Positions 54,974 to 64,000 of a DNA stretch of 64,000 nucleotides are shown here, in pieces (position 1 is the stretch's first letter; the number at the start of each line of letters is the position of its first letter). The position numbers and the translations under genes were made by a program. The DNA lies in contig CM061919.1 of NCBI GenBank assembly GCA_031002005.1, positions 174,699,121 to 174,763,120 of the forward strand, read 5' to 3'. Below the pieces are notes generated by a model. It saw nothing but the letters and a program-made list of their open reading frames with translations, had not been told where the DNA came from and searched no databases. Origin of the DNA: Vandiemenella viatica. Lineage: Eukaryota > Arthropoda > Insecta > Orthoptera > Morabidae.

Positions 54974-56193
54974 TAGAGAATTCGATCCCAGTATCCCGGT
55001 CCATTTACAGCCCAGAAATTTTTCGGGATTAAATATCTCGATCACGGTATTTTCAGGATTGACAAAAAAATAGGAAAAATATTTATGAGACATACATCAT
55101 AAAATGCAAACTTTCCGAACGAAACGCATTTTTATCTGTCACTTTGACTGTCTCGTCCGTCATCTTGGTTTAACAGCTCATTTTAGTCGCGTTTGCGCCG
55201 GTAAATAGAGACGTTGTGAGTGAAAAGGTGTCTAAACAGCTCCCCTTTGTATTACGTAAGTAGAATTATTTATAAATATTAACTAAAACAATGGTTATGT
55301 AAGTACAAAGTTTGGAAGTCATTTTAATATTATGGGCGAACAGTAGACGATGAAATAATGGATTTGTTTACTAGCCCCACCAAGATTCTTATTTTTAAAA
55401 AAATAAAATAAAATAAAACAAAGCGATAATTTCGCTAACGGATAGACTAAACATTAAATGTAACTTGTCAGGCCATGTCATGCAAGTGATGCGATGCAAA
55501 CCAAACCCCCAATTGAAAACGAAAGTGATTTAAATCTCGAAGTTAAACTTTAGGTCGATATAGGTAATAGCATGATAATACTGTCTGCATAAGCTTACAC
55601 AGAATTGAATTTTTCCAAAATCGTCAAGAATGAAATTAATCTTTTTGAAGTCTCAAGCTCCAGTCGGGGCTGTTATCTGGAACCACCTTGTAAGTATTAA
55701 CCAACAATGCCTCCACTTCAATCGATCCCGAACGCGCTTTCTCGACAGCAGCATACACGTGCAGTAAATTAAGAAGCAAGCTCAGTAATTAGACATTGAA
55801 CTTTTTTTTATTTCTTTGATCATATTTTCGCGATTCGCAGAAAAACTAAATTTAAAATTTTGAACTGTTGACTATAAGAAATGTGAATTTTACTGGTTCG
55901 TATTTTAATATGTGGAACGATTTTTGTTATTACGTGCCTTGTTATTATGTAAAAGTCAACAGCCTGCTAAAATTTATAGACAAGTTAATTTTTGTTTTGA
56001 AAAACTATCGTGACTGTGTGACTTTAAGTCTGATTAATAATAAATGAGTATTGTGTGAGGCATATGTTACTAAAATCACAGTGAAATAACTGATTCTTAC
56101 GTATTTTTTATATTTATAATTGCCACCCTAAATCCTGGGATCGGCTGTGCACAACCCCGAGATTAGAAATAAGAACCGGGATCGAATTGTCTA
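54974..56193. mobile_element. non-autonomous hAT transposon
   Basis: The left end TAGAGAATTCGATCCC and right end (reverse complement TAGACAATTCGATCCC) differ at one of 16 positions. The flanks GCTATGAC (54966-54973) and GTTATGAC (56194-56201) are an 8-bp duplication with one change. 1,220 bp, AT-rich, no transposase ORF. Confidence 0.85.
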
Positions 56194-56204
56194 GTTATGA
56201 CCTT

Positions 56205-57932
56205 TGGTGAATCGGATTCCACGTTCAGAAGCAGGTGCCTTTCGAGCAGTAAAGTTACTGGGTTACTATAGGTGGCTACGACAGTTGCGAATTGTGCAGC
56301 AGATAAGCTCCATCACCGGGTCATTAAGACCACCTGGAATTACTATTTTTCCGCTGTGAACATTTTGTTTTTCTAATTACACTTTAAAGTGTAGGTCTAG
56401 CCAAGGCAGATGGAAACCCTGTCACTTAAGACGATTAATTTTCTGATTAATCCAAATACTTTGTCACAATAACTTGCTGTACATTTTAAACCGGTTCAAC
56501 ACAGTGGCACTGTCCTGCAAACGTTACTAAGCCCCACTGAGTTTTCACAGTGAATTTCGATTCAGTGAGACGGATTTCACTAATATAGAAAAGTAGTAGC
56601 TTAACCAAGGACTATATTTTTACAATTAGCGTTTTCGTAGGTAGTAAAATTTAGGTTTAAAGGTTGACCTGGAAGAGAGTTGGAAGTTCAATGAGAATTG
56701 ATGTAGAATCACTTTCGTTTCCAGAATTATAGCCTTTTACAGCTGTGACTGTAGATTTTGAAACCGATAATCATGTGAAGATTGCCCAAGAACTTTAAAT
56801 TTAATTAAAGTAACTCTAGTCACCACAGGACAATACATTAAAGTGCGTAATCAATTGATGATGTTTTAAAAATATTTATTTATTCATTTCATTATTAGAA
56901 ACGACTGCGAGCGCTTAAAACCTCCTATCAGTGAGAAATTTGAATGTGCTCTTGAAACCAATCTTTTATAATTGCTGGGAAGGTTACCTTGATATCCGCG
57001 AAACCGTCTTATGTGTATAATGTTCATTACGAATGGGTTATGGTTCTAATTATACTATACTCAAATTCCTGCAACGATGGAGTGAGTGACAGCATGAAAT
57101 ACATATTGCTTCGCTTTCTCCACGGAGCGTAGTGGAAAATTATTCGTTTATCGAAACAGCGAAGGTAAAGCATATGGTTTAAAAAAATTAATATCTGCCG
57201 CTATACCTTGGCGTATATTAATGCTTTATGTCTACCGCTTGCTACCTGAAAACAGAAAATTGATATGGCTTACAATTTCTTTTGCCACTTAGGGCAATTA
57301 AATTATCTAAGAATTTCTCCAATTTGTTTCTGTCTGTGTACAAGCTTTTATTTCCACCCAATTCCTCCCTGGTTTAGTGATACATCTTCAACAATGCATT
57401 TCCATCGGATCCTCGAATGCTCTCGAAATCGATAAGTGTATTCGAACCAGCTGAGTTACTCAATTGCTTTCACTTCCGCAATAAATGCCAAGGCAGATGG
57501 ATGTTTAGAGAAAAATAAAAATGTTGCATTCTCATCCTGCGTCTTCTATGAAAAAAGAAGTTATAATAAAAATTTTGGTGACCGTTAAGAATGCATGTGA
57601 AGCAACAATCTCGCGTGGTCGTAATGACATGATCACAGGATTTCTAACCAGCTGAGCATTTCTATATATATATATATACTCATAACTTACTTATAACTCA
57701 ACGCCAATAACTAAAAGAAGACGTAATATATATGTGATTTCCTCGCTAAATCTGCAAAGACTATTAGATCTTTTGGTCGTTATCTTGTTGTATAGTATCA
57801 TTGTAAAGGTCTAAACTTGCAGACTATCTGCATTTAATTGTAATGTTTCTATTTGTATATTAAGTATTGACGAATATAAAAGACCTGCCAAGGGGTAAAT
57901 GGAACTCACTTGATAAAGTCACATAGCTTTTT
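56205..57932. other. unassigned AT-rich sequence
   Basis: A TATATATATATA run near 57665 and no other recognised feature. Confidence 0.35.
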
Positions 57933-57937
57933 TATTA

Positions 57938-59159
57938 CACTGATCAGCCAGATCATTATGGCCTACATACTATCAGTATAAACCCGTCCAGGCGATAGCA
58001 GCGTCGCCTGACGAAGAATGACTGCTAGTCAGACACACCCACGGTGCATGTAATATCAGTGAGCGTGCTATCCGTGTATAGAATGGGGAAGGCACCCAAT
58101 CTATCCGAGTTTGCCCTAGAGCAGATGGTGATGGCCCGGAGGTTCGGCACGAGCATTTGGAAAACTGCATGACTTGTCGGGTGTTCGAGGAGTGCTGTGG
58201 TGAGTACCTTCAACAAGTGGCGAAACCAAAGTAACACCACGTACAAACTTCGAGGGGTTGGGCGGCCACCCGTCGTTACAAATGCCGGACGTCGTAGGCT
58301 GAGTTGACTGGTAAAACAGGACAGGCGGTGAAATGTGGTGAAACTAACATCAGACTTTAAGGTTGGGCTGAGTATAAGTGAGTCTGAACACACAGTGCAC
58401 AGAACACTCCTAACGATGGGCCTCCGCAGCCGACGACCTATGCATGTGCCAATGTTAACACCACGACAACCTCAACTACGACTGAAATGGGCATGTGACC
58501 AACGTCACTGGACGTTGGCGCAGTGGCAGAGCGTTGCATGGTTTGATGAATCCTGATACCTTCTTCATCATGTCGATGGGAGGGTGCGAAACCGTCGTTT
58601 TCCATGGGAACAGCTTCTTAACATTTCTACTGCGGGAAGGGAGACAAGGTGGCAGCGGCTCTGTTATGCACTGGGGAACATTGACGTGGGCATCCATGGG
58701 TCCAGTGGAGCTCGTGAAAGGCACCATGATGACCAATAAGTATCGTACATTGGTTGCAGACCACGTAGACCGCTTCATGACTGCCATGTTTCCCAACGAC
58801 AGCGGCATTTTTCAAGATAATGCGCCATATCACAAGGCCAGGAGTGTGATGGAATGGTTCAAGGAACACAGTGGCGAGTTGAAATTGATGTGCTGCCCCC
58901 CCCCCAACTCGCCAGATCTGAACTCGATTGAACACATCTGGACTGTGATTGAACGTGGCGTCATAGCTCGCTCATCGACCCCCCCCCCTCCCCGGAATTT
59001 ACGGGAATTAGGTGGCTTGTGTGTGCAGATGTAGTGCCAACTCTCTCCAGTGCCCTACCAAGGCCTCGTTGCTTCCATGCCAAGACGCGCTGTTATCTGT
59101 GCGAAAGGCGGGCATACTGGCTATTAGATAGTTGGTCATAATGTTCTGGCTGATCAGTG
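57938..59159 (+). mobile_element. Tc1-like transposon, decayed full-length copy
   Basis: The ends CACTGATCAGCCAGATCATT and ATGTTCTGGCTGATCAGTG form TIRs of about 26 bp. TA precedes the left end; TT follows the right, a probable mutation of the duplicated TA. The length of 1,222 bp suits a complete Tc1-like element. The ORF is broken by stops and frameshifts. Confidence 0.9.
58085..59034 (+). pseudogene. Tc1-like transposase, frameshifted
   Basis: N-terminal MGKAPNLSEFALEQMVMARR starts near 58083, then a stop. The second HTH region reads SESEHTVHRTLLTMGLRSRR and leads to HWTLAQWQSVAWFDESRY (first Asp). A later frame gives SVMHWG, FQDNAPYHKARSVMEWFKEH (second Asp) and SPDLNSIEHIW (Glu). Two long C-runs (about 58896-58906 and 58980-58990) insert extra prolines, lengthening the second Asp-to-Glu spacing to 37. 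Confidence 0.88.
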
Positions 59160-59164
59160 TTGAT

Positions 59165-61010
59165 CGTATGTTGTCGCGCTGCTCAAAACTTTTATACGTC
59201 GTTCTGCATTCGAATAACCCAATACATAAGGCGATATTAGTACCTGAATTATGTTGACATGTAGAAGCTTCATACGACCAAGTAAGTAATTCAGTATATA
59301 GTCAGAATAATCCCAACTGTCGATCAACACTCAGTTTCCATTGAAGACAAATTGTTTTATAAGAGAAATTACTTAGTTTCACAAGTACTTGCTCATATTT
59401 TGTACGCCATGAATTTTTATTAGTGTTTAGTAATTACTTTATATGGTGCAATACAAGGTGCAGTTACAAATCTAAATTCGCTATAATATTATATAAGCTT
59501 GTTTCTGAAAGAGTTATGAGGCAAGCTTTTCAAGTCGAGTACAGCTCTGTAGATGATATTGAACATGATACTCCGTACCAAATTTATTTCCTCGAAAAAC
59601 AAATTCCTTTTTTTTATCCCCGTTAATATTATATTTAGAATTAAAAAAATATTGTAAATAAAAAATAAATTAATAGGAATGTACGAAGATTTACAAATAT
59701 TCTTTATTAGAATAACACGATGATGTAAGGATTAAAACGGAAATATCTAATAAATTACAAGTTTTCGGATAAATATGATCACCCATAGTCCTCGCCGTAG
59801 ACTATATCAGGAGGAAAATTGCAACAACTGTCCAGATGGTAAAAGAAGAGTGAGCATTGGTCTGGAGAGCGTATAATGAATAAGTTTTTTGATGACATTG
59901 TACTATGAAATCTAGTAGTAATATGTAATCTAAAATGAAAGAAAGAGGGAGTATTGCTTGTGATAGAAGTCAGTTGTGAAGACGAACATTTCGGTTCCCA
60001 AGCAGTTGTGAAGCTTGTGAGGGTATAGATGAACTGAGATGTTTGTTCGGCTTCCCCTAAATAACTAAGATGACAAAACCAGCCAAAAACTTTCTGCAGA
60101 TGTTTTTGTTTGTTTGTCTAGGGACGCTGGATGTGCCCCCTAAAACAACAACAGTAAGCTTACTAAAGACGTATTTGCTGTAGGTACATCATTGTCACCT
60201 TCCGAATTATATGTATTGGTATAAGAGAAAAGACTGTAGAGAGAGACAGAGGCGTGATTTTATGGCACACACGGGTTGTCCAATAAAAGTCTAGGGATTC
60301 TTGAGGCGTATGGCGTGTAAATAGGTACTTCAATCAGGGAATATGGTTGATAAAATGTTGTTAATTGTTATAAACATTATGTCCCATGTGGCAGCTACCC
60401 GACGTGGCGGGAGAGAAGCGACGCATCTCATTGGCTTGCGACCTGGCGTGGACGGCTTGGGATTCATTCGCGGTGACCTCTCGAGACCCGCACGACCAGC
60501 TTAAGTCGTCATACTGCATAAAAGTTATTTCGTGAACTGTGTATGTTTTTATGAGATATACATCTGGCGTGTAGGCTGACTATCCGAGTCTTATATCGTT
60601 AAGTGACCTGCTCCGACTGCTAAGAAAAGATAAAGACAATTTACAGCTGTTCACATTATTTTTTAAAAAAATAAGTTTGTGCCTATACTTAGCCAATGCC
60701 CTACAAAGCCCAGGGCAAAGAAATTTGCCGGATAAGACACATGTGTGACTAAGCCTGTTCTCTTCTAGGCCTAAGGTAATGTCATCAATTTTAATAAATA
60801 TTCCTCTTATATTCTGATGCGGAATAGTGGTCCAAACACTTTGATTCAATGACTTTGAATTGTTTACTTCATTAGTACATACTGGTAATCAGTTGGAATT
60901 TCTAATTTCGATGAGCAGAGACGTTAATTTATTTTAGACATCTTAATACATTTATTTTATTTACCCTAGAAAAGGCCGCGACTTAACACCACTTATAACA
61001 GGAATACCTC
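59165..61010. other. unassigned sequence
   Basis: Mostly AT-rich. 60390-60510 is GC-richer without an ORF. The minus ORF at 60580-60849 has no recognised domain. Confidence 0.35.
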
Positions 61011-61014
61011 TTTC

Positions 61015-61985
61015 ACTCACCTGCCATCACCTGATCTCATCAGCAATAAGAAGTGAAAGCTTCCTTTTACCTCTGAAATTCAGATGGAGTCCATGGCGAG
61101 TATAACTGTCCCTACCAATCCAGGCTACATCTATCAAACCAATGTGTAAATTTGCTGGCTGCCAGAGTACCCTTTCAAACGATGCATTTGTACGCCTAAT
61201 GTTATGCCACATCCAGGATTTATCATAACGCTCAAACCCAGAAATCCCACATTGGTCTGACGTGTGATCCTGGAAATGTGAGCAATGTCTTCCTCAACTG
61301 AATAATTGAGGTCCTTATCAAGACTATTTCCCGGTCCTCCCACAATTACAATACAATCTCCCTCTGAAAAATCTTTCTCTAGGTCTTCGACATTTGCTAC
61401 AACACTTACAAGATCTGCATTTGGTTTGTAAATACTGCAAACTTCATAATCTGGCCCCAAGTCAGACTGGACCATCTCACTGATTCCCCTCCCATGACTG
61501 CTTCAAAGTAACAGTACCTTCCTACGTTTAGATACTCCCTGAAAAGTTCTCCCTTTTACTTTACTAGATCCCAGATCGTTCAGTACAACCTGACGGTCCT
61601 CAAAGTCATTAACTAGACCCTCTCATGACCGAAACACATTGGATGTCTCCAGCTGGAAACCATCGGACATACAGCGTCTCCTACCTCTCCTGCCAGAGTT
61701 GACTTCTTTCCATTCACTGTTCTGCCTAAGCCTAAGAACAGAGTTTTCTGCATTCAGGGCCTTTAAATACCTCTATGCAGATGCCTAATCTGACTGGAGC
61801 TTCAGAATCCACTGCTCCTGATCATTAATTTTGCAGGAGTGAGAGTTCCAGGCAATACTGACACAAGAGTCACTGTTAGCCACATCGCTACACCCGCAGT
61901 GAAATCAGCGCCAGCTGTCTCGGCACGTCACTCCTTCTCTTACCAATCTTCGGCAATTTCCACACATAGTATCCATTACGATACT
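61015..61985 (-). pseudogene. LINE ORF1-like protein: zinc finger plus SGNH/esterase domain
   Basis: Minus strand, N to C: MDTMCGNCRRLVREGVTCRD then FHCGC, a PHD-like Cys/His start near 61973; a leucine-spaced stretch (LKALNAENSVLRLRQ) suggesting a coiled coil; then VLLL.SSHGRGISEMVQSD, where SSHG sits at the GDS-type nucleophile block; GDCIVIVGGPGNSLDKD, matching the G.N block; and a final DSYTRHGLHLNFRGKRKL, whose D..H fits the catalytic end of SGNH hydrolases. PHD plus coiled coil plus esterase is a known CR1-type ORF1 layout. At least four stops and one frameshift disable it. Confidence 0.75.
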
Positions 61986-61989
61986 TACA

Positions 61990-62778
61990 GAAAAAGTTAA
62001 AAACTTAAGAGAGGAAAAAAAAAATTAACACTTTTACTTTTTAAAGTACTTTAAAATTTAGGAGAAAAAACTTTAAAACGTATACTTTTTAAGTAACCTA
62101 CTTGTGTATCAGTTGCCAAAGAAATTTAAAAGTAGGATTGTAAGAAAAATACTATGTAAATCACTTTAAACTTTTCCTAAATGTGAATTTCAACACTTAT
62201 CAACTGCAAGACTTAAAACAAAACAACACAAATGATTTCAAAAGAACTTTTTAAACAATTACAATGAAATTTAACACCCTATAAATCTGTTTCAGACCTA
62301 ACCTCAAATGTAACCAAATAAAAACTTGGTTTACACTGCACTGATTTTCTACCAAATAAAAACGGTTCACTATCACTTAAGAACTTCACAAATTTACTTC
62401 AAAACAAAACTAATGTTGTTAGAACAAACTTACAAAGAAATTCTGTTACGCTATAACAAGAATGTTACTAGATGTTACTCCCGGATGTAAACAAAAGCCA
62501 ACGAACACAGAATCTACAATTTACGGATTTATAATAAATGAAATGGATCACTATCACTCACACTGCTAGAATATGATATTCTTCAACGTTTTAACTAACT
62601 TACGTGATAAAATTTAACAACAAAAACAAAAAATTATTACCGCACGACACGAAAGAACGCACACGCAATCAAAATCCAAAGATAAATTAGTAGATTTTAC
62701 TCAGCCATTTGGTGAGAAACGTAAACTTTTAGTATGACCGTAATTTTTTACTGGCTACCATCTGGCATTACAGTTTAT
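61990..62778. other. unassigned AT-rich sequence
   Basis: Lies upstream of the ORF1-like pseudogene in its orientation, so it might contain its 5' UTR. No positive evidence. Confidence 0.3.
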
Positions 62779-62781
62779 ATA

Positions 62782-63974
62782 CACTCCTGGAAATTGAAAT
62801 AAGAACACATTGACGCCGGTGTGTAAGACCCACCATACTTGCTCCGGACACTACGAGAGGGCTGTACAAGCAATGATCAAACGCACGGCACAGCGGACAC
62901 ACCTGGAACAACAGTGTTGGCCGTCGAAGGGCGCTAGCTGAGCAGCGGTTGGGCACCGCCGCAGTCAGTGTCAGCCAGTTTGCCGTGGCATACGGAGCTC
63001 CATCTCAGTCTTTAACACTGGTAGCATGCCGCGAGAGCGTGTACGTGAACCGTATGTGCAGTTGACGGACTTTGAGCGAGGGCGTATAGTGGGCATGCGG
63101 GAGGCCGGGTGGACGTACCGCCGAATGCTCAACATGTGGGGCGCGAGGTCTCCACAGTACATCGATGTTGTCGCCAGTGGTCGGCGGAAGGTGCACGTGC
63201 CCGTCGACCTGGGTCCGGACAGCAGCGACGCACGGACGCACGCCAAGACGGTCGCATCCTACGCAGTGCCGTAGGGGACCGCACCGCCACTTCCCGGCAA
63301 ATTAGGGACACTGTTGCTCCTGGGGTATCAGAGAGGACCATTCGCAACCGTCTCCATGAAGCTGGGCTACGGTCCCACGCACCGTTAGGTCGTCTTCCAC
63401 TCACGCCCCAACATCGTGCAGCCCGCCTCCAGTGGTGTCGCGACAGGCGTGTATGGAGGGACGAATGGAGACGTGTCGTCTTCAGTGATGAGAGTCGCTT
63501 CTGCCTTGGTGCCAATGATGGTCGTATGCGTGTTTGGCGCCGTGCAGGTGAGCGCCACAATCAGGACTGCATACGACCGAGGCACACAGGGCCAACACCC
63601 GGCATCATGGTGTGGGGAGCGATCTCCTACACTGGCCGTACACCTCTGGTGATCGTCGAGGGGACACTGAACAGTGCACGGTACATTCAAACCGTCATCG
63701 AACCCATCGTTCTACCATTCCTAGACCGGCAAGGGAACATGCTGTTCCAACAGGACAATACACGTCCACATGTATCCCGTGCCACCCAACGTGTTCCAGA
63801 AGGTGTAAGTCAACTACCCTGGCCAGCGAGATTTCCGAATCTGTCCCCCATTGAGCATGTTTGGGACTGGATGAAACGTCGTCTCACGCGGTCTGCACGT
63901 CCAGCACGAACGCTGGACCAGCTGAGGCGCCAGGTGGAAATGGCTTGGCATGCCGTTCCACAGGACTACATCCG
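62782..63974 (+). mobile_element. Tc1-type transposon, second copy, cut by gap
   Basis: Starts CACTCCTGGAAATTGAAATA after TA (62780-62781) and is nearly identical to the 19917 element but lacks both nested insertions, so it serves as the empty-site reference. The right end falls in the run of N. Confidence 0.95.
63026..63974 (+). pseudogene. Tc1-type transposase, one-base frameshift
   Basis: Same family as the 22410 gene. One T is missing near 63125 (CCGAATGCTC against CCGAATTGCTC), shifting frame after about residue 34 within the first helix-turn-helix. Further downstream the D residue of SPDLSP is changed (FPNLSP), but the 32-residue spacing between the second Asp and Glu is kept. Confidence 0.92.
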
Positions 63975-64000
63975 NNNNNNNNNNNNNNNNNNNNNNNNNN
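63975..64000. other. assembly gap (N run)
   Basis: 26 undetermined bases truncate the second Tc1 copy about 120 bp before its expected stop codon. Confidence 1.

Noticed and set aside
54725..55093. 122-codon minus-strand ORF as a gene
   Set aside because: It crosses the terminus of the hAT element, so it is a chance fusion of flank and element sequence.
1..64000. CRISPR array, bacterial operon or ribosome-binding sites
   Set aside because: No regularly spaced direct repeats or compact gene arrays exist; the content is typical of an animal genome.

Overview
This window looks like a piece of a large, repeat-rich arthropod genome, most likely an insect and plausibly a polyneopteran (stick insect, orthopteran, cockroach or termite grade). 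That placement rests on the character of the repeats and I cannot confirm it. Base composition is AT-rich with a few short CpG-rich islets. I found no convincing host protein-coding exon, rRNA or canonical tRNA gene. Almost every recognisable protein is a piece of a transposable element (TE).

Layout. 0-6 kb: a Tc1-type transposase remnant at the left edge, a hAT deletion derivative (1569-2293), a 247-bp near-palindrome with convergent TATA boxes (2385-2631), several SINE fragments, and a mariner deletion derivative with unusually long terminal inverted repeats (5601-6184). 6-19 kb: SINEs, LINE 3' ends, an element that keeps only its DNA-binding domain (10517-11360), a hAT MITE with a perfect 8-bp target duplication (11514-11816), and several CpG-rich patches. 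19.9-23.6 kb: the most informative locus. A Tc1-type transposon with an uninterrupted 340-residue transposase carries two later insertions in its 5' part: a tRNA-derived SINE, and a 1,979-bp element with 12-bp terminal repeats and an 8-bp duplication that encodes a broken protein with no transposase motif I can name. 25-36 kb: LINE C-termini and Tc1 debris, including an inverted duplication, plus a LINE split by a hammerhead-like hairpin. 37.3-38.7 kb: a foldback element with arms of over 400 bp carrying nuclear-receptor-type sites. 41-51 kb: a possible pogo-like remnant, SINEs, and a 2-kb CR1/Jockey-like LINE. 51-64 kb: a clean SINE copy, a 1.2-kb hAT, a decayed Tc1-like element, a LINE ORF1 of zinc-finger plus esterase type, and a second, frameshifted copy of the 23-kb Tc1 element running into the assembly gap.

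The autonomous parts form a parasite community. LINE families supply reverse transcriptase that the tRNA-derived SINEs presumably borrow, while hAT, Tc1/mariner and pogo-like deletion derivatives depend on transposases encoded elsewhere. At least three SINE architectures are present. The dominant one has two alternative 3' tails joined to one tRNA-like head and body, which suggests tail exchange between LINE partners. Most copies are old and broken. The youngest appear to be the Tc1 copies at 19.9 and 62.8 kb and the SINEs at 14.6, 20.0 and 51.6 kb, which keep clean target duplications.
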